This document shows positions 9,888 to 17,627 of a stretch of 64,000 nt of DNA, in pieces. This DNA is from Hyphomicrobiales bacterium. Lineage in GTDB: Bacteria > Pseudomonadota > Alphaproteobacteria > Rhizobiales > Rhizobiaceae. The notes below the pieces were generated by a model. It was not told the origin of the DNA. It did no database searches and was given only the letters and a program-made list of their open reading frames with translations. Both the position numbers and the translations under genes were made by a program. Where the stretch lies: contig UBTA01000007.1 of assembly GCA_900468065.1 (NCBI GenBank), forward strand, positions 1 to 64,000. Direction: 5' to 3'. Position 1 is the first letter of the stretch; every line of letters begins with the position of its first letter.

Positions 9888-10288
9888 GATGTGCCCAAAC
9901 TGGAATGAGATTCGTGGCGATTCCTTCAAAGCCCTTCTAATTGGTTCGGCCATCTGGCGTCGCTCCCCTTCAGGATTGTGAGGATTGAAGCTGTGCAGCG
10001 TCGCGCCAATTCTGTGTGAAACAGAGAGGTGGGAATGACTGACTGTGATGAAAAGCGATCCCGGTTGATTGGAGCGGCGCGCATAACCTGTCCGGCGGAC
10101 CTGTGTCCTGGCAGTACCGTCTCAGCCCTTAGCAGGCAGAGAGATGGCCGTTCGATCTCAGTTGAAGACCGTTTATGACATCTGGGCTATGGGCGGCTAC
10201 GCCTTAAAGGTAGGCGCGTGTGCGACCGTTTTCATTTAGATTTTTGGTGCAGAGGACTTGAGGCAAGCATGGACGGGAGGAACGTATC
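9888..10288. other. 401-base interval with one possible 47-residue frame
   Basis: No convincing gene. The only frame with a plausible ribosome site (AGAGAGGTGGGA) starts at 10035 and is listed separately. No terminator or repeat stands out. Confidence 0.4.
10035..10178 (+). CDS. Possible 47-residue protein (doubtful)
   Basis: A short frame beginning MTDCDEKRSRL with a purine-rich ribosome site six or so bases upstream. The product is basic with three cysteines. No family is recognised. It may be the truncated start of a longer gene, or chance. The flanks carry no clear signals. Confidence 0.2.
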   Translation: MTDCDEKRSRLIGAARITCPADLCPGSTVSALSRQRDGRSISVEDRL

Positions 10289-10576
10289 GTGAGCGAAAAC
10301 GATATGTCTAAATGGGAGGTGGATACCGGCAACAAACTGAAGGCTTATACCCTTCTGGAATGGGGGGTGGCTGTGGGCGAGCCCTATCATATTGTGCTGC
10401 GCATCGGCTATGCCGTCTCCAAATGGGAATGGGAGATGTTCAAGGATACCGATCGTTCACCCCATCAACTCCAGACTGCAATGTCCCCGAACGCCGCCAA
10501 GGAGCTTGGTGCCCTTCTGATTCTCTACGCAAAAGAGATGGAAAATCACATTCCAAGCAAAGACGAACAGAATTAG
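10289..10576 (+). CDS. Hypothetical protein, 95 residues
   Basis: Starts with GTG at 10289, preceded by GGAGGAA at good spacing; an in-frame ATG at 10304 is the alternative. The product is soluble, tryptophan-rich (KWEVD, LEWGVAVG, SKWEWEMF), with a C-terminal helix (SPNAAKELGALLILYAKEMEN). The arrangement of a small alpha/beta start and a C-terminal helix occurs in several rhizobial proteins of unknown role. It stands alone, with a roughly 390-base gap after it. Confidence 0.7.
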   Translation: MSENDMSKWEVDTGNKLKAYTLLEWGVAVGEPYHIVLRIGYAVSKWEWEMFKDTDRSPHQLQTAMSPNAAKELGALLILYAKEMENHIPSKDEQN

Positions 10577-10967
10577 CTTCAGTCCGGTTCCAGATCTGTG
10601 CGGCCGCGCGTAGACGGACCGGCACTTTTCCACTTCATCGTCCGCTCGGTAGAACCGAAATTTGCGGCTTCTGCGGCAAGAGCTTTTGCAGACAGCGACT
10701 GTCACTTATCCCCAACAGCCTCTGCTGTTGCGCGGAGGACGATGGCTTTCAACAGATGCAGGGCACTGAGTGATTTCCCCAAAACGGTCTGAAAACGAAC
10801 CCCGCGGCACGAGGAATACCAGTTCCAGCGCGCTCCATTTCTTGCCGGAAAAAGGGGCGTATCGCCTACTCCAAAAGTACAGCTGCGATAGCCTGTTGCA
10901 TCGGTGGCCGCACCGGCTGGGAAGGCATATTCTTGTATCTCCGGTTCAGCGTTAAAAGGAGCAAGCC
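10577..10967. other. 391-base interval, no gene supported
   Basis: Several overlapping frames are open on both strands but none has a good ribosome site or a recognisable product. The last 30 bases hold the ribosome site of the Hint gene (AAAAGGAG). Confidence 0.4.
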
Positions 10968-11813
10968 ATGCCGTCACGCAAAGAGCAACATTTGCCGCCC
11001 AATCTGGCGCGGCGTCACTTTCTCGGCCTGGCTGCCGCCACCGGCGCAAAGGTTGCAGTGATCGGGGCCGCCGCTGCCTCCCTCATCCCCCCCACGCTGG
11101 CCCAGGCCATGGGCAGACGGTGGTGGAAGAAGGATGGTGGTAACGGCGGGCATTCTCCGGGAGGACAACCGATGTGTTTTCTGAGCGGAACCTTTATATC
11201 CACGCCCCGCGGCGAAATATGCATCGAGAAACTTCAAATCGGCGACCGCGTCGAGACCGTGCGCGGCAAGTCCATGCGAATCAAATGGATCGGCCGTCAT
11301 GTTTACAAGCGCAGCACTCTTGCCTGGGATGCCAGTATTGTGCCGATCCGTGTGGCCCGCCATGCGCTCGACCAAACGACGCCGCACCGGGATCTCTATC
11401 TTTCACCCGGCCACGCCTTGCTGATCGATGGTGTTCTGATCCGGGTGAAGGATCTGGTCAACGGTCTCTCGATTGCGCCGTCTCCTCCTGTAAACAGGGA
11501 GACGATCGAATATTTCCATATTGTTCTGGATACGCATGAGGTTATCCTTGCCGAGGGCGCGCCTGCTGAAACCTTCCTTGTCAGGCAGGAAAACCACGAG
11601 AGCTTTACCAATTTCGCGGAATTTGCCCACCTTTACCCCGACCACGCTGCCCGTACGGCAATGACACCGTTTGCGCCATTTGCCGGTATGGGAGGTCGAA
11701 AACACCTGAAAGCACTTCTGCGTCTGGGCGTCAGCCGGGTTTTCCCTGGGCTTGAACCCGAACCGGATGCCTATGACAAAATCGCCGCGCGCGCCGCAAC
11801 AATGATCCGTTAG
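10968..11813 (+). CDS. Tat-exported Hint (Hedgehog/intein) domain protein
   Basis: A 281-residue protein. It starts with a twin-arginine signal (R15-R16-H-F-L-G) and a hydrophobic stretch, with likely cleavage after TLAQA near residue 47. The mature part opens with a short basic, glycine-rich linker, then a Hint_2-type domain: C70 in CFLSGTFISTPRG, followed by EKLQIGDRVET and IKWIGRH, the SPGHALL block with H149, and FHIVLDTHEVILAEGAPAETF as the closing strands. The family is known for self-cleavage at the Cys; in bacteria the role of stand-alone Hint_2 proteins is poorly understood. About 75 unassigned residues follow. A good AAGGAG ribosome site supports the start. No partner gene is adjacent. 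Confidence 0.85.
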   Translation: MPSRKEQHLPPNLARRHFLGLAAATGAKVAVIGAAAASLIPPTLAQAMGRRWWKKDGGNGGHSPGGQPMCFLSGTFISTPRGEICIEKLQIGDRVETVRGKSMRIKWIGRHVYKRSTLAWDASIVPIRVARHALDQTTPHRDLYLSPGHALLIDGVLIRVKDLVNGLSIAPSPPVNRETIEYFHIVLDTHEVILAEGAPAETFLVRQENHESFTNFAEFAHLYPDHAARTAMTPFAPFAGMGGRKHLKALLRLGVSRVFPGLEPEPDAYDKIAARAATMIR

Positions 11814-11842
11814 GGCGGCAGCGACGGTGCTTAAAAGAATAA

Positions 11843-11875
11843 TCTCCCGTGATGTATCATCGCTGTTGCGGGAGA
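11843..11875 (+). terminator. Nested hairpin after the Hint gene
   Basis: TCTCCCG (11843-11849) pairs with CGGGAGA (11869-11875), and inside it GATG pairs with CATC. It begins 29 bases after the Hint stop codon. No run of T follows, so a factor-independent terminator is uncertain; it could be an RNA stability element. Confidence 0.3.
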
Positions 11876-11917
11876 ACCTACTTTAAAGCCATTCGCCTAT
11901 CGAGCGGAGAGCGGCCG

Positions 11918-12064
11918 TCAGCCGGCCATCTGGCCGATGGCGGAAACGGCGGTGGTCAGAGCCGGTTCAGAGGCATGTGCCCACAGCTGATAGCCGATCA
12001 CGCCACCGAGAATGGCCGACCAAATTGCGAAATCGCCAATACTAAACAGGGGATCTCTTTTCAT
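11918..12064 (-). CDS. 48-residue membrane protein, hypothetical
   Basis: Small protein starting MKRDPLFSIGDF with a ribosome site AAGGA nine bases upstream. One membrane segment is evident (FAIWSAILGGVIGYQLWA, about residues 12-29), followed by a short polar tail. The longer open frame to 12169 has no ribosome site and a non-conserved extension. It is the only minus-strand gene of the strip and faces the Hint gene. Function unknown; proteins of this size and layout are often regulators or stabilisers of membrane complexes. Confidence 0.6.
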   Translation of the reverse strand: MKRDPLFSIGDFAIWSAILGGVIGYQLWAHASEPALTTAVSAIGQMAG

Positions 12065-12405
12065 CCGCTTTATCCTTGCACAGAATGTCACGTCTTGGAG
12101 ACAATATTGCGTCCTTCGTTCACTTTTTAAAGACGGCATTTGGTGAACACAGTATTTCGCGTTGAACAATGAAATACTGTAACCGCAGTGACTCTTGCCG
12201 ATCCGATGTCCGCCTCACTGTCATTCAGATGATGCGGCAGTCGGGTGCATGCACAATTTGAAACGGACCGAATGAAACCATTTCATCCGGCCGCGAATAT
12301 GTTATCCTCCCGTCTGCGGGTTTTGAGCCCCGGCTGGACGCTATTGCTGTCTGTAGCAGCGTTTCCAGCGCCAACGGTGCCGCCTAGCATGGGAAGGAGA
12401 ACGCA
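12065..12405. other. 341-base divergent control region
   Basis: Lies between the minus-strand 48-residue membrane protein and the plus-strand 72-residue protein. It holds a 10-bp palindrome GTGCATGCAC (12244-12253) and a short dyad TGAAA-CCA-TTTCA (12273-12285). No gene is supported in it. Confidence 0.4.
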
Positions 12406-12624
12406 ATGCATTACAGCGTGCAGTTTTTCACATGGACGCCCAAGCAGGGTGTCCATCAGGTTGGATCGACGATCGAGATCGATGCGGTCAATCCGAAGCT
12501 TGCGGCAGTGTCGCTTCTGGGTTTGCGGCTGGACGAAACCGGTGCAGCCAAGAAGCTGGCGGTCCGCGTCTGGAATGCTTCCGATGAAATCAAGGCCGAT
12601 TGCGCCTGTTTCTATTATCATTGA
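12406..12624 (+). CDS. Hypothetical protein, 72 residues
   Basis: A strong ribosome site (GGAAGGAGAA) precedes the ATG. The product is predicted to be soluble and beta-rich (MHYSVQFFTW, then STIEIDAVNPKLAA, LLGLRLDETG, LAVRVWN), ending in CACFYYH. No family is recognised. It reads like a compact single-domain protein. It is followed by about 650 bases without a protein gene. Confidence 0.7.
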   Translation: MHYSVQFFTWTPKQGVHQVGSTIEIDAVNPKLAAVSLLGLRLDETGAAKKLAVRVWNASDEIKADCACFYYH

Positions 12625-12794
12625 CCGACATCGGCTTTCGGTAACAAAACGAGACAATATGCGGCTTTTGTCATGAGCGGCAGTGTCGTTGCTGGCTACA
12701 TGGAATGCGTGAAGCCGTTGCGATTGTTCAAGATCAGGCACAGCACAAACTGTGCTTGATTGCGTAGCCGCGCCATAAAACCACTTGGGCTGAG

Positions 12795-12930
12795 TCAAAC
12801 CGTTGAAGTTTACCGAAACGTAAAACAGGACAAGGCAGGCACTGCCTTCATCTAACTGCTCAGCTGTATCGCGAAAACCGTTTTTGGCCGCAGTCTAATG
12901 TGGTCCCGCGCATTGGCCGTGGGTTTTTTT
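12795..12930 (+). ncRNA. Candidate small RNA ending in an intrinsic terminator
   Basis: There is no coding frame, but three stem-loops follow each other: TTTAC/GTAAA (12809-12824), AAGGCAG/CTGCCTT with loop GCA (12832-12848), and CCCGCG/CGTGGG with a 7-base loop followed by seven Ts (12905-12930). The terminator is 280 bases from the preceding stop codon, so it may end a separate transcript. The 5' end is a guess; no clear promoter was found. Confidence 0.25.
12905..12930 (+). terminator. Intrinsic terminator without an adjacent gene
   Basis: Six-base-pair stem (CCCGCG with CGTGGG, one G-T pair), loop of seven, then TTTTTTT. Confidence 0.5.
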
Positions 12931-13271
12931 ATACGGCTGCATTGGTCGTTGTCTGTAGAGGGCCGCTCGGCAGTCTGATCGCAATGGATGCCCAGCCGGG
13001 AAATAGGATCGAGTGGAGAACCCGGTTCGCCCCGAGCCATATCGATGGTGCCGCTGGCCGACATCAGCACCAAACCGGACAAGCAATTTGCCGGGATTGA
13101 GGCTGAGCCCGGCATGCCGCTGTTTTTTCGAACGCAGGAGGCTGGCAGTGGGAAAAACAGCTTGGAAATATCCCCCCGGAAATCCGCGGAAATGTTTTTC
13201 GGAAATTGCCTCTTGCGATTTCTCTAGGATCATTCTAAACCGCCGCCACGGTTCAATTATTAGAACTCGTG

Positions 13272-13346
13272 AGGCCTCGTGGCGGAGTGGTGACGCAGAG
13301 GACTGCAAATCCTTGCACCCCGGTTCAATTCCGGGCGAGGCCTCCA
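13272..13346 (+). tRNA. tRNA-Cys(GCA)
   Basis: Full cloverleaf: acceptor GGCCTCG/CGAGGCC, discriminator T and encoded CCA at 13344-13346. The anticodon loop CTGCAAA gives GCA at 13304-13306, and the T-arm is CCCGG TTCAATT CCGGG. It closes the accessory strip that began at tRNA-Ser. Confidence 0.97.
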
Positions 13347-13748
13347 AATTCCCTTGCCTCACCAGCAAGATCTTGCACTCCCAAGTCTTCGAAATCTAAG
13401 AACGCCGACACGCTTGATCGATTTGTTGCTGAGGGGCGGCAATCCGCCCGGATCGACCTGCCCTTGACCGGCATCAAGCCAATGCGTTTCAATGCGATAA
13501 GCCGATCAGCGTGCACTCGGTCATGATCTGGGGGAGAATGATGGACCGGTTCGGCATAGAGGTCCGGGGGTAACCAACGAAAGCCCGGCCTCATGCAGAA
13601 GGCGCCTCCATTTCACCTTAGTAAAATCACTTAATTCATTGAATTTATAAAATAAATTTATTTTATAAACATCAGCAATATGCCGGGAAACCATTTTCGC
13701 TCGATTTACGTATCTTATTTATTCCAATGGCCAGCAAGGAGGCGGGGA
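13347..13748. other. 402-base interval with A/T palindrome, no gene supported
   Basis: A minus-strand frame across 13325-13594 overlaps the tRNA and has no recognisable product. The right part becomes very A/T-rich (about 13620-13690) and contains the perfect palindrome listed separately. It ends in the ribosome site of the DUF4864 gene (AAGGAGG). Confidence 0.4.
13644..13669. repeat. Perfect 26-bp A/T palindrome
   Basis: Left arm TTTATAAAATAAA (13644-13656) is followed with no spacer by its exact reverse complement TTTATTTTATAAA (13657-13669). It lies 79 bases upstream of the DUF4864 start codon. It could be an operator for a dimeric regulator or a strong cruciform/terminator-like element. 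The sequence resembles, but does not match, published rhizobial iron-control boxes. Confidence 0.7.
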
Positions 13749-14171
13749 ATGATCCGGACGCTCAAAGCCTGCGCATGCATTGCCATTCTCTTATTCACGC
13801 CGTCGCCGTCATTGGCGGCAGAACCCGTCGATACCGCCCAGTCGATCATCCAGAACCAGATCGAGGCCTTTCTCAACGATGACGCGGAAACGGCCTATTC
13901 CTTTGCGTCGCCGCAGATCAGGCAGAAATTTCCGGACAAGAGCATCTTCTTCGAGATGGTCAAGCGCGGCTATACGCCGGTCTACCGCCCCGGCAATTTC
14001 GCATTCGGCCGCAGCAAGGTCGAGGGCGACGCGGTGGTGCAGGAGGTGCTGATCTCCGCACCGGACGGCAAGGATTGGACGGCACTGTATTTTCTCATCA
14101 AGCAGCCGGACGGCAGTTACAAGATCAACGGCGTGCAGATGCTGCAGCAGGCGCCGGGACCTGAAATCTGA
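13749..14171 (+). CDS. DUF4864 domain-containing exported protein
   Basis: A 140-residue protein when started at the ATG at 13749, which has a strong AAGGAGGCGG ribosome site and gives a clean signal peptide (MIRTLKACACIAILLF...SLAA). The mature part matches the DUF4864 pattern: an N-terminal helix pair (IIQNQIEAFLNDDAETAYSFA), then the beta-rich segment VVQEVLISAPDGKDWTALYFL and the end GSYKINGVQML. The fold resembles NTF2-like domains; the function is unknown and the site is probably periplasmic. The open frame extends upstream to 13680, but that part is the A/T-rich control region. Confidence 0.85.
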   Translation: MIRTLKACACIAILLFTPSPSLAAEPVDTAQSIIQNQIEAFLNDDAETAYSFASPQIRQKFPDKSIFFEMVKRGYTPVYRPGNFAFGRSKVEGDAVVQEVLISAPDGKDWTALYFLIKQPDGSYKINGVQMLQQAPGPEI

Positions 14172-14183
14172 TCGACCAGACGC

Positions 14184-15314
14184 TCAGAGCGGCGCTAGGT
14201 CGCCGCGCGCCCATTCGTCCTGCGTTTCTTCCATGAAGGCGGCATAGCGGCCCTCCTCGATCGCCTTGCGGATGCCGGCCATCAGATCCTGGTAGTAAGC
14301 GAGGTTGTTCCAGGTCAGCAGCATGCCGCCCAGGCTCTCGTCGGCGCGGACGAGATGATGCAGATAGGCGCGCGAATAGTCGCGTGCTGCCGGACATGTG
14401 GACTGATCATCCAGCGGTCTGATATCTTCCGCATGACGGGCGTTGCGCAGGTTGACCCGCCCGCGCCGGGTGAAAGCCAGACCGTGACGGCCAGCGCGGG
14501 TTGGCATGACGCAGTCGAACATGTCGATGCCCCGTGCCACGGATTTCAGAATATCGTCGGGCGTGCCGACACCCATCAGGTACCGCGGCTTTTCGACCGG
14601 CAGTTCCGGGCATGTGATGTCGAGCATGTCGAGCATCACCGCCTGCGGTTCACCGACGGCGAGGCCGCCGATCGCGTAGCCTTTGAGATCGAGCCCGGAC
14701 AGAGCCTGGGCCGAGCGAACACGCAGCGCCGGCACATCGCCGCCCTGGACGATGCCAAACATCGCCTTGCCCTGCTGATTGCCAAAGGCGGTCTTGCAGC
14801 GATCTGCCCAGCGTAGAGACATTTCCATTGCACGTTCAATATCAGTGGGTTCGGCCGGAAGTCTCACACATTCGTCGAGCTGCATCTGGATATCACTATC
14901 GAGCATGCCCTGGATTTCGATCGAGCGTTCCGGCGACATGTAATGCAAGGCACCATCGACATGGCTCTTGAAGGTCACGCCCTTTTCGTCAAGCTTGCGC
15001 AGGCCGGCAAGCGACATGACCTGGAAGCCGCCGCTATCGGTCAAGATCGGATAGGGCCAGCGGATCAACTCGTGCAGGCCGCCAAGACGCGCCACCCGCT
15101 CCGGGCCGGGGCGCAGCATCAGGTGGTAGGTGTTGCCGAGGATGATATCGGCGCCGAGATCGCGGACCTGATCGAGATACATCGCCTTGACCGTTCCGAC
15201 GGTTCCGACCGGCATGAACGCCGGCGTGCGGATTTCCCCGCGCGGCATCGATACCGTGCCGCGACGCGCCTTGCCGTCGGTTGCCTTGATGTTGAACTGA
15301 AAAGTCTCGGTCAT
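14184..15314 (-). CDS. tgt: Queuine tRNA-ribosyltransferase (tRNA-guanine transglycosylase) lacking most zinc ligands
   Basis: Exchanges the wobble guanine of GUN-anticodon tRNAs for preQ1 in queuosine synthesis. The 376-residue protein has the substrate motif [10 protein letters not shown] and the catalytic region around [15 protein letters not shown]. The zinc site, normally C-x-C-x2-C plus a His, is changed: at the aligned positions the protein has S305, C307, A310 and N336, so only one ligand is left. The surrounding [11 protein letters not shown] segment is normal, so this is not a frameshift. The gene follows queA with a four-base overlap, the usual queuosine pair. Confidence 0.95.
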   Translation of the reverse strand: MTETFQFNIKATDGKARRGTVSMPRGEIRTPAFMPVGTVGTVKAMYLDQVRDLGADIILGNTYHLMLRPGPERVARLGGLHELIRWPYPILTDSGGFQVMSLAGLRKLDEKGVTFKSHVDGALHYMSPERSIEIQGMLDSDIQMQLDECVRLPAEPTDIERAMEMSLRWADRCKTAFGNQQGKAMFGIVQGGDVPALRVRSAQALSGLDLKGYAIGGLAVGEPQAVMLDMLDITCPELPVEKPRYLMGVGTPDDILKSVARGIDMFDCVMPTRAGRHGLAFTRRGRVNLRNARHAEDIRPLDDQSTCPAARDYSRAYLHHLVRADESLGGMLLTWNNLAYYQDLMAGIRKAIEEGRYAAFMEETQDEWARGDLAPL

Positions 15315-16396
15315 GTTGCATCCCGGAAAAGCAGGCTTGAATCGCCGTAGGAATAGAAACGGTAGCCGGTGTCGATAGCATGGGCATAGGCCCGCCGCAT
15401 CGTCTCAAGGCCGCTGAAGGCCGAGACGAGCATGAACAGCGTCGACTTCGGCAGGTGGAAATTGGTCATCAGCATATCCACAGCGCGAAAGCGGTAGCCG
15501 GGCGTGATGAAAATGCCGGTCGGGCCGGACCAGGGGCGGATGTCGCCATTCTCCTCGGCCGCACTTTCGATCAGCCGCAGCGACGTGGTACCGACACAGA
15601 CGATGCGCCCGCCCCTCGCCCTCACCGCGTTCAAGCGTTCGGCGACCTCGGCGCTGACGTGACCGATCTCCTGGTGCATGACGTGATCGTCGGTATCATC
15701 GACCTTCATCGGCAGGAAGGTTCCAGCGCCGACATGCAAGGTGACGAAATGGCGCTCGACGCCGAGCCCATCCAGGGCGTCGAACAGGCGGTCGGTGAAA
15801 TGCAAACCGGCGGTGGGCGCCGCTACGGCTCCATGCTCGCGTGCGTAGACTGTCTGGTAGTCGGTGCGATCCTGCTCGTCCTCGGGGCGCTTGGAAGCGA
15901 TATAGGGCGGTAGCGGAATGTGGCCGACGGCAAGGATTGCCTCGTCCAGCGCCGGGCCGGAAAGATCGAACCGCAGCGTCACCTCGCCCGCCTCGCCCTT
16001 CTCCTCGACAGTCGCGTCAAGCGCACCCATGAGGCAGGTGTTGGAGCCGTGGCCGAATTCAATGCGGTCGCCGGGCTTGAGACGTTTTGCGGGACGCGCA
16101 AACGCCTTCCAGCGATCGGCTGCGACACGCATATGCAGCGTCAGCGACACTTGCGTGACCACGTCCTCGCCGCGCCGGCGCAGACCTTCCAATTGGGCGG
16201 GAATGACTTTTGTATCGTTGAAAACGAGGGCATCGCCTGGGCGCAGGAACGATGGCAGGTCCATGACGCTGCGATCGGACAGCTCAATGCTGTCTTGCGG
16301 CTGAACGACGAGCAGGCGGGCGCTGTCGCGCGGGCTTGCAGGCCGCAGCGCAATATTATCCTCGGGGAGATCGAAATCGAACAGATCGACGCGCAT
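15311..16396 (-). CDS. queA: S-adenosylmethionine:tRNA ribosyltransferase-isomerase
   Basis: Converts preQ1 in tRNA to epoxyqueuosine using the ribosyl group of S-adenosylmethionine. The 361-residue protein begins [29 protein letters not shown], the family N-terminus, and contains [21 protein letters not shown] and the HVGAGTFLP segment, all conserved in QueA. The start codon at 16396 lies 80 bases after the ppiB stop, with a strong hairpin between them. Its stop overlaps the tgt start by four bases, so the two are translated together. Confidence 0.96.
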   Translation of the reverse strand: MRVDLFDFDLPEDNIALRPASPRDSARLLVVQPQDSIELSDRSVMDLPSFLRPGDALVFNDTKVIPAQLEGLRRRGEDVVTQVSLTLHMRVAADRWKAFARPAKRLKPGDRIEFGHGSNTCLMGALDATVEEKGEAGEVTLRFDLSGPALDEAILAVGHIPLPPYIASKRPEDEQDRTDYQTVYAREHGAVAAPTAGLHFTDRLFDALDGLGVERHFVTLHVGAGTFLPMKVDDTDDHVMHQEIGHVSAEVAERLNAVRARGGRIVCVGTTSLRLIESAAEENGDIRPWSGPTGIFITPGYRFRAVDMLMTNFHLPKSTLFMLVSAFSGLETMRRAYAHAIDTGYRFYSYGDSSLLFRDAT

Positions 16397-16417
16397 GAAA
16401 AATCTTCTTTAAACGGC

Positions 16418-16461
16418 AAACCCGCCCCGGCGCCTTTTCAAGGCGATCCGGGACGGGTTTT
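16418..16461 (-). terminator. Long hairpin between ppiB and queA
   Basis: AAACCCG, CCCGG and CGCCTT pair in order with AAGGCG, CCGGG and CGGGTTT, giving an interrupted stem of about 18 bp around a three- to four-base loop. It starts 15 bases after the ppiB stop codon and ends in GGGTTT on the minus strand, so it probably ends or attenuates the ppi transcript. Confidence 0.6.
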
Positions 16462-16475
16462 GGCAATAGCCTGAA

Positions 16476-16985
16476 TTAGGCGTTGGCGGCAAGTTTCATC
16501 GACACGATGCTGTCGGGATCCTTGACGGGCTCACCCTTCTTGATCTTGTCGATATTGTCCATGCCAGAAATGACCTGGCCCCAGACCGAATACTGCTTGT
16601 TCAGCCACGGGCTGTCGGTGAAGCAGATGAAGAACTGCGAATTGGCAGAATTCGGCATCTGGCTACGCGCCATCGAGCATGTGCCACGCACGTGGCTCAT
16701 GTTAGAGAATTCAGCTTTGAGGTCCGGCTTTTCGGAGCCGCCCATGCCGGCGCGGGCCGGATTGAAATCCTTGCCGCCCGTCTTGCCGTACTGCACGTCG
16801 CCGGTCTGCGCCATGAAATCGTCGATGACGCGGTGGAACACGACGCCGTCATAGGCGCCTTCGGCGCACAGCTCCTTGATGCGGGCAACGTGGCCCGGCG
16901 CCAGGTCCGGCAGAAGCTGGATGATCACCTGCCCCTTGGTGGTTTCCATGATGATGGTGTTTTCAGGATCCTTGATCTCTGTCAT
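16476..16985 (-). CDS. ppiB: Cytoplasmic peptidyl-prolyl cis-trans isomerase, cyclophilin type
   Basis: Cyclophilin of 169 residues with no signal peptide. The active-site run VVFHRVIDDFMAQTGDVQ, the SQFFICF segment and the SPWLNKQYSVWGQV stretch provide the Arg, Phe, Gln and Trp positions of the family. It isomerises Xaa-Pro bonds and probably helps cytoplasmic folding. It lies 42 bases after a second cyclophilin gene on the same strand and is very similar to it over the core, which points to a tandem duplication followed by different targeting. Confidence 0.94.
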   Translation of the reverse strand: MTEIKDPENTIIMETTKGQVIIQLLPDLAPGHVARIKELCAEGAYDGVVFHRVIDDFMAQTGDVQYGKTGGKDFNPARAGMGGSEKPDLKAEFSNMSHVRGTCSMARSQMPNSANSQFFICFTDSPWLNKQYSVWGQVISGMDNIDKIKKGEPVKDPDSIVSMKLAANA

Positions 16986-17027
16986 GGCCTTCTCCTTGTT
17001 GTTAAAGCGGGCGTTTTTAAACGTGTG

Positions 17028-17597
17028 TTACTTGCCGACCTTGACGCTGATCATGCGGTCGGGATCGGTGACGGAACCATTATTGGCTTCGTCGCCCTTC
17101 TTGATCTTGTCGACATTGTCCATGCCTTCGACGACCTTGCCAACGACCGTGTACTGGCCGTTCAGGAAATCGCCGGGTGCGAACATGATGAAGAACTGCG
17201 AATTGGCAGAGTTCGGGTCCTGGCTGCGGGCCATGCCGACTGTGCCACGCTCAAACGGAACCTTGGAAAATTCAGCCTCGACATTCGGCTTCGACGAACC
17301 GCCCATGCCGGCCATGTCGCCCTTGAAGTCTTTTTCCATGTTGCCATACTGGACGTCACCGGTTTGGGCCATGAAGCCCGGGATGACGCGGTGGAACGCA
17401 ACATTGTTGTAGTCGCCGGCTGCGGCCAGTTCCTTGATGCGCGCGACATGCTTCGGCGCAACGTCCGGCATCAGCTCGATGACGACCGGGCCGTCCTTCA
17501 GCGTGATGGTGATGTATTCCTTGGCCTGGGCAAAGGCAGTGCTGGTCAGGGATGCGAGGACAACGGCGCCTGCGAAAGCGAGTTGGAGAATTTTCAT
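17028..17597 (-). CDS. ppiA: Periplasmic peptidyl-prolyl cis-trans isomerase, cyclophilin type
   Basis: Cyclophilin of 189 residues with a cleavable signal peptide (MKILQLAFAGAVVLASLTSTAFAQ). The core has VAFHRVIPGFMAQTGDVQYGN, SQFFIMFA and FLNGQYTVVGKV, and carries a short insertion (EANNGSVTDPDR) near the C-terminus compared with the cytoplasmic copy. The predicted site is the periplasm. It is 30 bases downstream of coaD, so coaD, ppiA and ppiB can form one transcription unit. Confidence 0.94.
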   Translation of the reverse strand: MKILQLAFAGAVVLASLTSTAFAQAKEYITITLKDGPVVIELMPDVAPKHVARIKELAAAGDYNNVAFHRVIPGFMAQTGDVQYGNMEKDFKGDMAGMGGSSKPNVEAEFSKVPFERGTVGMARSQDPNSANSQFFIMFAPGDFLNGQYTVVGKVVEGMDNVDKIKKGDEANNGSVTDPDRMISVKVGK

Positions 17598-17627
17598 GTT
17601 AGCTCCCGTGGAAATAAAAGGAAAACG

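Larger units (their letters stand above)
12625..13271. other. 647-base stretch without a protein gene; holds a candidate small RNA
   Basis: All open frames here lack ribosome sites and look like chance. The stretch contains several hairpins (AGCACA-AAC-TGTGCT near 12737-12751; AAGGCAG/CTGCCTT at 12832-12848) and an intrinsic terminator at 12905-12930. See the ncRNA entry. Confidence 0.45.

Noticed and set aside
10577-10967. Overlapping frames of 60-150 residues on both strands
   Set aside because: None has a convincing start signal or recognisable product, and they contradict each other in frame.
13325-13594. An 89-residue minus-strand frame next to tRNA-Cys, considered as a transposase remnant
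   Set aside because: It overlaps the tRNA, has no ribosome site and no residues that match any known transposase or integrase.
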